Source: Spirochaeta sp.
GTDB taxonomy: Bacteria; Spirochaetota; Spirochaetia; DSM-27196; Alkalispirochaetaceae
DNA length: 9,156 bases
NCBI GenBank assembly: GCA_007117185.1
Contig: SKHA01000061.1
Span: 1-9,156, forward strand
Direction: 5' to 3'
Below are positions 1 to 6,493 of the stretch, piece by piece. The notes below the pieces were generated by a model, which saw only the letters and a program-made list of their open reading frames with translations, made no database searches and was not told the DNA's origin. The number at the start of each line of letters is the position of its first letter. Position 1 is the first letter of the stretch. A program made the translations under genes and the position numbers.

Positions 1-429
1 AAAAGAGCGGGTTCCCCGGGGGATATCCGATTGGGGATCCTCCGCTGCTTCGAGGTTGTCGCCGCCCTCGGTGGTGAGGAACAGCCCATACGGGACGTCT
101 CCGCCTCCCTCGGTGCGCAGCGCCCTCAGGTCAACCTCCGGCGGAATAGCGGTCACCGTGGCCAGCGCCACCGGGGCGTTCGCGCCGTCAGGGGAGAAGG
201 TAACCGCGTACAATCGGTCCGGTTCGATGAGTCGTTGAACCCGGAGAACCGCTCCGGTGTGGTCGACGAAACGATACAGTCCGGGGTCATCACCGGCACC
301 ATCCGCCTGCCAGCGGTAGACAACCGCCCCGCCCTGCACCATCGAGAGGGACGCAACGACGCTGTCGTCCAGCCCCGCCGCCCCGAGATGAATCGCCAGA
401 GCGACTGCCACCAGGAACGAAAGATTCAT
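1..429 (-). CDS. Putative secreted protein of unknown function (3' end cut by window)
   Basis: This open frame of 143 codons starts at ATG 429-427 and continues past the left edge without a stop, so only the N-terminal part is seen. Its ATG overlaps the TGA of the receiver gene (ATGA, 429-426), which points to translational coupling and makes it the last visible gene of the pepD operon. The N-terminus has a hydrophobic stretch (about residues 4-19, rich in L, V, A) followed by LDDS, as in a Sec signal peptide or membrane anchor. The n-region lacks a positive charge, so the call is not certain. The rest is rich in V, G, D and A, with alternating polar and hydrophobic stretches around residues 40-110 that suggest beta structure. 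I see no lipobox, no catalytic motif and no family I recognise. It could be a periplasmic partner of the binding protein two genes upstream; that is inference from position only. Confidence 0.6.
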   Translation of the reverse strand, partial: MNLSFLVAVALAIHLGAAGLDDSVVASLSMVQGGAVVYRWQADGAGDDPGLYRFVDHTGAVLRVQRLIEPDRLYAVTFSPDGANAPVALATVTAIPPEVDLRALRTEGGGDVPYGLFLTTEGGDNLEAAEDPQSDIPRGTRSF

Positions 430-791
430 CCTGCCAACCGCTTCACAACCTGCAGCAGTTTGTCCGAGTTGAAGGGTTTCACGATCCAGCCGGTGGCTCC
501 AGCCTCTTTACCGGCGGCCATTTTTGACTCCTGCGATTCCGTTGTCAGCATGACCACCGGAGTGAACTTGTATGCCTCGATCTTGCGGATATTGGCTGTC
601 AGCTCGATTCCGTCCATATTCGGCATGTTGACGTCGGTCACCACCAGATGGAAGGGCGACCCGTCCAGCTTGGTGAGTGCGTCAGCCCCGTCGACCGCCT
701 GGACAACTTCGTACCCAGCCTGTTCCAGCACGTAGGAAACACTCTGCCTGACCGCTGCGGAATCATCTACAATCAAAAGTCGTTTTGCCAT
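426..791 (-). CDS. Single-domain response regulator (CheY-like receiver)
   Basis: A 121-residue protein that is a receiver domain and nothing else. It should be phosphorylated by a histidine kinase and signal by protein contact rather than by DNA binding. The acidic pocket is D9/D10, the phosphoacceptor is D53 (TDVNMPNMDG), the switch Thr is T83 (MLTT), and the conserved Lys is K105 in the KPF motif. The position matching Tyr106 of E. coli CheY is W102, still aromatic. The start at ATG 791 is backed by a purine-rich ribosome site (GAAGAAGG) about 7 nt upstream. It lies 26 nt after the binding-protein gene and overlaps the next gene by ATGA, inside the pepD operon. No cheA, cheB or methyl-accepting protein gene is in the window, so whether it serves motility or another pathway cannot be told. 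I leave the symbol empty because cheY would imply a flagellar role. Confidence 0.93.
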   Translation of the reverse strand: MAKRLLIVDDSAAVRQSVSYVLEQAGYEVVQAVDGADALTKLDGSPFHLVVTDVNMPNMDGIELTANIRKIEAYKFTPVVMLTTESQESKMAAGKEAGATGWIVKPFNSDKLLQVVKRLAG

Positions 792-817
792 TACAGTACC
801 TTCTTCTTCGAATTATC

Positions 818-1894
818 TCATTCTCCGGTATCGGCGGGCAAGTCGTAATTCCGCAGGATACCCATTACAGTTTCGTCATCCAGATCCTCATTTGCAAAGA
901 CGATGGGGGACAGATACAGGACGTCTCCCGAGTCGTCTCCTCTTTGCCCCGGAAACAACGCCGCCTGCAGCGCCTCAGACCCCAGCAACCGCGGTTGGAA
1001 CGCCACGACTGCGGCGATCTCCCCCCGGCGCAGCTCATCAACCACCCTGCGGTGCGGGTCCATAGCCAGCACCACCAGTTCGCCGGTACGACCCAGCTCC
1101 CTGGCAACCGCCGTCACCGCCAGCGCCGCCGGCCCGTCCAGAGCGATCACCCCGGCTACGGACGGAGACCGTCCCAGCAGGTCAGGCAGAACCAGCGAGA
1201 GGTCATCCGGCGAGAGGGCAAGGCGAACGGGGATCTCCGGTGATGGACCGAGGACGCTGAGCGCGCCATCCCGGCGGCGCTCCAGATCCCGCCGGGACAC
1301 TCCCGCCCCGCCGGTTCCCACAATTGCAATGGTCCGTTCCGGCAGCAGGTGCTGGATCCGTTGAGCCGCCAGCATCCCCGCCAGATAGTGGTCCGGTGCC
1401 ACCATCGGGATCCCGGGGACAGCCACCTCTCCGATGACTGTCACCGAAACACCCCGCCGTTGCGCCGCGATCAGCTGCGGAGCCAGAGCCGCTGCGTCCA
1501 GAGGGGCCACCACCAGCGCCTGCACTCCCAGGGCCAGCGCCTGTTCAACCAGGTTGAGCTGCAGGTCCACCGCGTTTTGGTGAAACGGTTCCTGCCGCTG
1601 AATCAGATATCGCCGGGTAGCGTCCCCGGCGAAGGCCTCTTCCGCAGCGGTTCCCATTCCCTCCGCGACGGCACTCCAGAAGGGGTCATTCTGATCAGCC
1701 CCATAGCCGCTGACAAACCCCACCGGTACAATCTCGGGTACCGGTTCCGGAATCGACACCCCACCGGAGACAGGGGCGGCTTCTTCCGCTGGAATCCGAG
1801 GCTGCCGGGGTACCTCGGCACGCCCTGTCGCCGCCAGGTGAGCCACCGCGCCGATGAATACCGTCACCACCAGCGCCGTCGCACGCAGCGTCAA
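818..1894 (-). CDS. Periplasmic sugar-binding-type (RbsB-like) protein
   Basis: A 358-residue protein with a Sec-type signal peptide (hydrophobic residues about 7-22, likely cut after A26 in ATGRA-EV), a Pro/Glu-rich linker (27-56) and a type I periplasmic binding fold. Landmarks of the ribose/galactose-binding family are the first strand and NDPFW (69-73), the run around L111-P131 ending in LVVAPLDAAAL, the second-lobe GTGGAGVSRRD region with R208 and G210 (193-210), and the AMDPHRRVVDELRRGEIAAVV region (277-297). It starts with TTG at 1894, sharing TTGA with the pepD stop. A TGAGGT ribosome site 4 nt upstream supports this start. No ABC permease or ATPase lies nearby, and the next gene is a receiver, so a sensory role (ligand capture for a kinase or chemoreceptor) is as likely as transport. 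That is inference. The ligand is unknown. Confidence 0.85.
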   Translation of the reverse strand: MTLRATALVVTVFIGAVAHLAATGRAEVPRQPRIPAEEAAPVSGGVSIPEPVPEIVPVGFVSGYGADQNDPFWSAVAEGMGTAAEEAFAGDATRRYLIQRQEPFHQNAVDLQLNLVEQALALGVQALVVAPLDAAALAPQLIAAQRRGVSVTVIGEVAVPGIPMVAPDHYLAGMLAAQRIQHLLPERTIAIVGTGGAGVSRRDLERRRDGALSVLGPSPEIPVRLALSPDDLSLVLPDLLGRSPSVAGVIALDGPAALAVTAVARELGRTGELVVLAMDPHRRVVDELRRGEIAAVVAFQPRLLGSEALQAALFPGQRGDDSGDVLYLSPIVFANEDLDDETVMGILRNYDLPADTGE

Positions 1895-3342
1895 AGGGAC
1901 CTCAGAATGTCCAGAAGCAGCCTCCAGGTTCGTTCTGTAGAGGGAATGCTCAGATGCTCTTCAGGGGTATGGGGACTCTTGAGATCCGGACCGAAGGAGA
2001 TCATGTCCATCTCACCCACCTTGTCGCGAATAACACCGCATTCCAGCCCCGCGTGAAATGCCCCCACATCCGCCTCCGTCCCGAAGAGCTTCTGATAGCT
2101 CTGCCGGGCAACATCCAGTAGCGGGCTGGTCATTGCGGGGGTCCACGACGGATAGCGTTCTCCCTGGCGCACCGCCGCTCCGGCCAGCCGTCCTGCCGCG
2201 GCAACCTTGTCTCCGGCCCAGTTTATCAGCTCGGCCCGACTGGAACGCTGGCTGGTGAGGATCTCCACCCCGTCCCTGCCAGTCCTTACCGCAGCCAGGT
2301 TGCTTGATGTCTCCACCAGCCCCGGCACTGCGGCGCTCATTCCCAGGACACCGTTGGGGAGGGTGGTGAGCAGATCCACCAGGGCAGCGGTTGACCCCGC
2401 TCCCAGAACCAGCTCCGGAACGACCGCTTCCTCCCATGTGAGCGCCACGTCGGGGTCGCGTTCCAACAGCTCGGCCCGAAAAACATCTGCCATGCCCGCC
2501 AGCGCGGTCTCTACCGCCGCAGCATCCCCTGCGGGCACCACCACCACTACCCGAGCCTCCCGGGGGATGGCGTTGTGCTTGCCCCCGCCGTCGACCTCAG
2601 CGATGCGCAGCTCCGGCGAAACCCCGCGGAGCGTCATCAGTACGCGCGCGGTGAGGACAAGACTGTTGCCAAGCCCCAGGTGTATCTCCGCCCCGGAATG
2701 ACCTCCGTGGAGCCCGGACAGCAGAATCTCCCGGGCTACACTCCCGGCGTCCGGGGTTACCCGCACCACCGGCAGCGTGAGGTAGGTATTCAGTCCGCCA
2801 GCACAGCCGATACAGAAAAAACCCTCTTCCTCGCTGTCCAGGTTGATCATCGTCCTGCCGGTGATCAGCGTCGGATCAAGCTCCTTGGCCCCGGTCAGTC
2901 CGGACTCCTCGTCAACGGTGAAGAGGCATTCCAGAGGGCCCGTCGCCTCCTGTCCCTCCAGAAGAGCGAGCATCATCGCCACGGCGATTCCGTTGTCCGC
3001 ACCCAGGGTGGTATCCATCGCCCTGAGCCACTGGCCATCCCGGCGCAGACGAATGCCCTGGCAATCGAAATCGTGGGTCACACCACGATTCTTCTCGCAG
3101 ACCATATCCAGATGGCCTTGCAGCACCACCGTCGGTGCGGATTCTCTTCCCGGAGCAGGCTGGCGTCGAATCATCACATTTCCGGCAGTGTCCACCAGGT
3201 GTTCCAGCCCCCACTCCACGGCGAGTGAGACCACATGGTCCCGGATCGCCTGTTCCTTTCCGGAGCACCGCGGAATTGCGGCGATCGCTGCGAAGTGACG
3301 CCACACACTCTCAGGTTCCAGGTCTTTCAGCTCATCATTCAT
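1891..3342 (-). CDS. pepD: Aminoacyl-histidine dipeptidase (M20C, peptidase D)
   Basis: A 483-residue cytosolic zinc metallopeptidase of family M20C, which hydrolyses Xaa-His and other unblocked dipeptides. Length matches the family (about 485 in E. coli). Metal and catalytic residues are visible: H77 and D79 in GHLDM, D116 in LGADNG, E145/E146 in TVDEES, D169 in NLDSEE, and a C-terminal His in SPHTPEE (H458). The HGGHSG segment (212-217) and FHAGLECG (429-436) are also typical. I chose the ATG at 3342 because MNDELKDLEPESVW lines up with the usual family N-terminus. The frame stays open to a GTG at 3387, but that adds 15 residues with no family match. No Shine-Dalgarno sequence precedes the ATG; a TACAAT -10 box ends 6 nt before it, suggesting a leaderless mRNA. 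First gene of the four-gene operon, and may supply amino acids from imported dipeptides. Confidence 0.95.
   Translation of the reverse strand: MNDELKDLEPESVWRHFAAIAAIPRCSGKEQAIRDHVVSLAVEWGLEHLVDTAGNVMIRRQPAPGRESAPTVVLQGHLDMVCEKNRGVTHDFDCQGIRLRRDGQWLRAMDTTLGADNGIAVAMMLALLEGQEATGPLECLFTVDEESGLTGAKELDPTLITGRTMINLDSEEEGFFCIGCAGGLNTYLTLPVVRVTPDAGSVAREILLSGLHGGHSGAEIHLGLGNSLVLTARVLMTLRGVSPELRIAEVDGGGKHNAIPREARVVVVVPAGDAAAVETALAGMADVFRAELLERDPDVALTWEEAVVPELVLGAGSTAALVDLLTTLPNGVLGMSAAVPGLVETSSNLAAVRTGRDGVEILTSQRSSRAELINWAGDKVAAAGRLAGAAVRQGERYPSWTPAMTSPLLDVARQSYQKLFGTEADVGAFHAGLECGVIRDKVGEMDMISFGPDLKSPHTPEEHLSIPSTERTWRLLLDILRSL
1899..1904 (-). promoter_or_regulatory. Ribosome binding site fixing the TTG start of the binding protein
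   Basis: On the minus strand TGAGGT is followed by CCCT and then the TTG at 1894. The site lies inside the last codons of pepD, so ribosomes finishing pepD could restart directly. It is the main reason to accept the rare TTG start. Confidence 0.6.
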
Positions 3343-3348
3343 AGGGTA

Positions 3349-3377
3349 ATTGTAGAACGAATCCACCGCATTGCCCA
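3349..3377 (-). promoter_or_regulatory. Putative pepD operon promoter
   Basis: On the minus strand TGGGCA (3377-3372, 4 of 6 matches to TTGACA) is followed after 17 nt by TACAAT (3354-3349, 5 of 6). Transcription would start at about 3342, the A of the pepD ATG. Confidence 0.45.
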
Positions 3378-3419
3378 GTCGGTCCACACCCCATTCCGTA
3401 CCCTTTTCCGGACCCCGAC

Positions 3420-3449
3420 TTGTCCGCCCGCGACCGTTTCTGATATTAT
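3420..3449 (+). promoter_or_regulatory. Putative ilvC promoter with extended -10
   Basis: TTGTCC (3420-3425), an 18-nt spacer, then TATTAT (3444-3449) preceded by TG at 3441-3442, which gives an extended -10 (TGaTATTAT). The ATG follows 9 nt after the -10, so the mRNA would have at most a few untranslated bases and no room for a leader peptide or attenuator. Confidence 0.55.
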
Positions 3450-3458
3450 TACACTACT

Positions 3459-4940
3459 ATGAAATTCGATTTTACGACGCGTGTGTTTGATAAGGAAAAG
3501 ATCACCCTGGCCGGCACGGAAGAGTACATCGTTCGTGGCGGACGCCACCTGTTCAACCGTCTCCCTGACGCATTTCAGGGCATCCGGAAGATCGGTGTCA
3601 TCGGCTGGGGAAGTCAGGGGCCCGCTCAGGCGCAGAACCTGAGGGATTCTCTGAAGGAGGCAGGCAGCCCCATCGTGGTGCAGGTTGGCCTCCGCAGTGG
3701 GTCAGCTTCGTGGAAGAGCGCCGAAGCCGCCGGTTTCACTGAGTCTGGGGGCACCCTGGGGGAGATGATGTCCGTCATCGCCGAGAGCGATCTGGTGCTG
3801 CTTTTGATCTCTGATGCCGCTCAGGCGGAACTGTACCAGGACGTATTCAAGGCGATGAAAAAGGGGGCCACCCTGGGACTTTCCCACGGATTCCTCCTGG
3901 GTCACCTGAAATCACAGGGTGAATCCTTTCCTGCGACGATGAACGTTATCGGGGTCTGTCCCAAGGGGATGGGGCCCAGTGTCCGCCGCCTGTATGAGCA
4001 GGGCCGCACAACCGACGGAGCGGGAATCAACAGCAGTTTCGCCGTTGAACAGGACATCGACGGCAAAGCCACCGACTACGCCATCGGTTGGGCCGTTGCT
4101 CTGGGAGCACCGTTCTCCTTTATGACATCCCTGGAGATGGAGTACCGCTCGGACATCTACGGTGAGCGAGGCATCCTGCTGGGTGCCGTTCACGGGATTG
4201 TTGAGGCGTTGTACCGCCGCTACGTGGAACAGGGTATGTCCACCGAACAGGCGTTCAACGAGACGGTGGAGAGCGTCACCGGGCCGATCTCCGAACTGGT
4301 TTCCCATAAGGGCATTCGGGCGGTATACGATTCCCTCTCCGGCGAGGATCGGCAGACCTTCGAGATCGCCTACAGCGCCGCCTACAACCCCGCTCGGGAG
4401 ATCCTCCAGGAGATCTACGACGAGGTGGCCAGCGGCAATGAACTGCGCTCGGTTATTCTGGCCGGGGAGCGCATGAAGACCTACCCCTTCGAGACGATCG
4501 ACAACACCCCCATGTGGAAGGTTGGGGCCCAGGTGCGGGCACAGCGCTCCCCCGGGGGAACACCGCTGAACCCCTTCACCGCAGGAGTGTATCTGGCGAC
4601 GATGATCGCCCAGATTGATGTCCTGAGCGCGGCTGGCCACGTCTACTCGGAGATCGTCAACGAGTCGGTGATCGAGGCGGTAGACAGCCTGAACCCGTAC
4701 ATGCACGCCCGGGGTGTCAGCTACATGGTGGATAACTGCTCCACCACCGCCCGGCTGGGAAGTCGCAAGTGGGCGCCGCGGTTTGATTACCTTCTCAACC
4801 AGCTGGCGTTCCCCAGGGTGGACGCCGGCGCGAAAGCGGATCCCGCTCTGATCGCTGCGTTCACCGATCACCGGGTACATTCGGCGGTGGAGACGCTGCT
4901 GCAGTACCGCCCCACTGTGGATATCGCCGTTCCGATGTAA
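3459..4940 (+). CDS. ilvC: Ketol-acid reductoisomerase, class II, plant-like
   Basis: A 493-residue NADPH- and Mg-dependent enzyme that isomerises and reduces acetolactate or acetohydroxybutyrate, the second common step of valine, leucine and isoleucine synthesis. The Rossmann nucleotide site is IGWGSQG (48-54), with an NADPH-type loop GLRSGSAS (77-84). SHGF holds the catalytic His (H143). Likely metal ligands are D232 and E236 (SDIYGERG), and E398 and E402 (YSEIVNES). A further active-site segment is NCSTTARLG (426-434). Length fits class II (two knotted C-terminal domains). Segments such as CPKGMGPSVRRLY and LGSRKWAPRFDY are those of plant chloroplast enzymes as I remember them, not of E. 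coli IlvC. The start is forced: an in-frame TGA lies at 3441-3443, and the N-terminus KFDF aligns with mature plant enzymes. No Shine-Dalgarno sequence is present. The gene ends TAATGA. No ilvB or ilvN is adjacent. Confidence 0.97.
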   Translation: MKFDFTTRVFDKEKITLAGTEEYIVRGGRHLFNRLPDAFQGIRKIGVIGWGSQGPAQAQNLRDSLKEAGSPIVVQVGLRSGSASWKSAEAAGFTESGGTLGEMMSVIAESDLVLLLISDAAQAELYQDVFKAMKKGATLGLSHGFLLGHLKSQGESFPATMNVIGVCPKGMGPSVRRLYEQGRTTDGAGINSSFAVEQDIDGKATDYAIGWAVALGAPFSFMTSLEMEYRSDIYGERGILLGAVHGIVEALYRRYVEQGMSTEQAFNETVESVTGPISELVSHKGIRAVYDSLSGEDRQTFEIAYSAAYNPAREILQEIYDEVASGNELRSVILAGERMKTYPFETIDNTPMWKVGAQVRAQRSPGGTPLNPFTAGVYLATMIAQIDVLSAAGHVYSEIVNESVIEAVDSLNPYMHARGVSYMVDNCSTTARLGSRKWAPRFDYLLNQLAFPRVDAGAKADPALIAAFTDHRVHSAVETLLQYRPTVDIAVPM

Positions 4941-4947
4941 TGATCTG

Positions 4948-4964
4948 CCGGTAGGAACTACCGG
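4948..4964. terminator. Small hairpin between convergent ilvC and the oxidoreductase gene
   Basis: CCGGTAG - GAA - CTACCGG is a perfect 7-bp inverted repeat with a 3-nt loop, 8 nt after the ilvC stop; its right arm covers the last codons of the converging gene. There is no T-run on either side, so it is a weak intrinsic terminator at best, possibly serving both strands or acting as a 3' end stabiliser. Confidence 0.35.
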
Positions 4965-6031
4965 TAGCGACCCGTGCAACGATGGTCGATCCGGGCCTTC
5001 AGGCGCCATGCCAGGGGCCCGGTCACCGTCCAGGGGCCACGGTACAGCAATCCGCGACCCGGCCCCAGATTCATCCCCTGCAGATACGGCCCCGTTCCGG
5101 TGAACCGGCGGAGCCCTTCCGCCGCCGCATGACCCTGTCGGGCACCTCCGGCACGAACCATGAGATTGTGAATCAGTACCGCCTGCTGCCGTACCGCAAA
5201 GACACCGACCCGCGGCAGCGGTGCCGGGGTAAACTCGGCGCAATCACCGACGGCAAAGATATCCTGATGCCCGACAACCTGCAGGAACTCATCCACCCGC
5301 AAGGCCCCGTCACCACTCAGGGGCAGGTTCAGCTCCCCCAGCACCGCCGGGGGAACGATCCCCGTTGCCAGGAGTACCACATCGGCGTCCAGTTCCTCTG
5401 CCTTCACCTGCTCCCCCAGGTGCAGGGTCACTCCCCGCTCAACCATAACCCGACGGAGATAGTTCATCCTGCCAGAGCGTTCCGGCAGCGCCGGGGCGAA
5501 CCGGTGCGCGTACAGCGAAACACCCCCCCGGCACCCAGGCAGCGAAGCGACGTTGGCGGCAATTTCGATACCCCCGAAGCCGCCCCCGACAACGGCCACC
5601 CGAACCCCGGATGCCCGTTCACCCTGAAGGAGCGCGGCCACCGCCGCCAGATTACCCGTCGGTTTCACCGGGTGAATCGAACCGGAGAGACCCGCTGGAA
5701 CGACGGTCTCACTGCCCAGGTTGAACGATACCAGGTCGTAGTGATGGGAACCGGTCAGGGCACATTGGATCGTCCTGCCCACCGGGTCCAGGGAAACGAC
5801 CCGGTCCTGCAGAAAATCCGCGCCGGCCCGGTGGGCAAGCTCAGCTACCGGCAGAGACGCCTCAGCAGCACTCCAGCTGCCAGCCAGAATTCCCGGAGCC
5901 ATTCCAGAGTAGATATGTTCTCTGTCCGGGGAGATCACCGTCAGGGAATGACCCGCATCGAGAAGGTCCGCTGCCTGCCTCAGCACCTCAACGTGACAGT
6001 GCCCTGCTCCGGCGAGGACGATTCTGGCCAC
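4958..6031 (-). CDS. FAD-dependent pyridine nucleotide-disulfide oxidoreductase, SelD-associated type
   Basis: A 357-residue two-dinucleotide-fold flavoprotein. The FAD site is near the N-terminus (GAGHCHVEVLR, residues 8-18), the NAD(P)H site is GGGFGGIE (149-156), followed by LATG (221-224) and the second FAD contact FAVGDC (259-264). The GxGHxHVEVLR signature, the IYSGMAPG segment (40-47) and the WRLKARIDHR C-terminus match the family described as fused or adjacent to selenophosphate synthetase (the TIGR03169 type), which is related to type II NADH dehydrogenases. No redox-active CxxC is seen. The start is GTG at 6031 with GAGG about 11 nt upstream, 12 nt after the SufE-like gene. It is the last gene of the cysS operon. 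The electron acceptor is unknown, and selD is not in this window. A role in respiratory NADH oxidation or in selenium or sulfur reduction is possible. Confidence 0.85.
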   Translation of the reverse strand: MARIVLAGAGHCHVEVLRQAADLLDAGHSLTVISPDREHIYSGMAPGILAGSWSAAEASLPVAELAHRAGADFLQDRVVSLDPVGRTIQCALTGSHHYDLVSFNLGSETVVPAGLSGSIHPVKPTGNLAAVAALLQGERASGVRVAVVGGGFGGIEIAANVASLPGCRGGVSLYAHRFAPALPERSGRMNYLRRVMVERGVTLHLGEQVKAEELDADVVLLATGIVPPAVLGELNLPLSGDGALRVDEFLQVVGHQDIFAVGDCAEFTPAPLPRVGVFAVRQQAVLIHNLMVRAGGARQGHAAAEGLRRFTGTGPYLQGMNLGPGRGLLYRGPWTVTGPLAWRLKARIDHRCTGRYR

Positions 6032-6043
6032 GGTGACGGTGCC

Positions 6044-6493
6044 TCACCCACTGGCGAGAGCGGCGGCTTTCTCGACCATCAGTTTGTAAATGTTACCGAA
6101 AGCGTTGGCCCGGTTGGGGGTCAAAGAGGCCTTCAGATCGGTATCCCGGGCGAACTTCTCAACGGCGTCCCGGGTGCCGGTGACCACATCCTCAGGTGCC
6201 AGGCCGTTCATCGCGGAGACCAGGATGGAGAGATAGCCGCGAACCACGTGTGCATCCGAGACGCCACGGTAATGGACCCGACCGTCCTGGAGCTCCGCGG
6301 CGATGTACACGTTGCTGATGCACCCGTAGACGTAGTTTTCTTCGCACTTCTCCGGGTCATGGAGCCCTTCAAGCTCTTTGCCCAGATCGGTGAGCATCCG
6401 ATACATCTCCAGGTTGTCCATCTCGCGCATCATCAGCAGTTCCGCTGTGATCTCCTGCAGGTACTCCTGCATCTGTTCAACACTCTTTTTCAT
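6044..6493 (-). CDS. SufE-like Fe-S metabolism protein
   Basis: A 149-residue protein of the SufE/CsdE family, whose members accept sulfur from a cysteine desulfurase on one Cys and pass it to Fe-S assembly or other users. The likely acceptor is C58 in NYVYGCISNVYI, matching the family's GCQSxVW position. Further family landmarks are DAHVVRGYLSIL, the NGLAPEDV turn, and the C-terminal LTPNRANAF motif (SPSRxNG in relatives). An extra Cys (C50) lies just before. I chose ATG 6493 because it overlaps the cysS stop as ATGA and has GGACGG upstream. An in-frame ATG at 6505 with AAGGATGG upstream would add four residues and is also possible. No SufS, SufBCD or IscS gene is beside it, so its donor must be encoded elsewhere. 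Its place after cysS and before a flavoprotein suggests a shared cysteine or sulfur theme, which is inference. Confidence 0.85.
   Translation of the reverse strand: MKKSVEQMQEYLQEITAELLMMREMDNLEMYRMLTDLGKELEGLHDPEKCEENYVYGCISNVYIAAELQDGRVHYRGVSDAHVVRGYLSILVSAMNGLAPEDVVTGTRDAVEKFARDTDLKASLTPNRANAFGNIYKLMVEKAAALASG

Noticed and set aside
3343..3387. GTG start giving pepD 15 extra residues
   Set aside because: The extension lacks family similarity, and the ATG at 3342 gives the usual PepD N-terminus and length; the -10 box also lies within the extension.
3912..5243. Minus-strand open frame of 443 codons opposite ilvC
   Set aside because: It is antisense to the conserved KARI coding sequence and has no recognisable motif.
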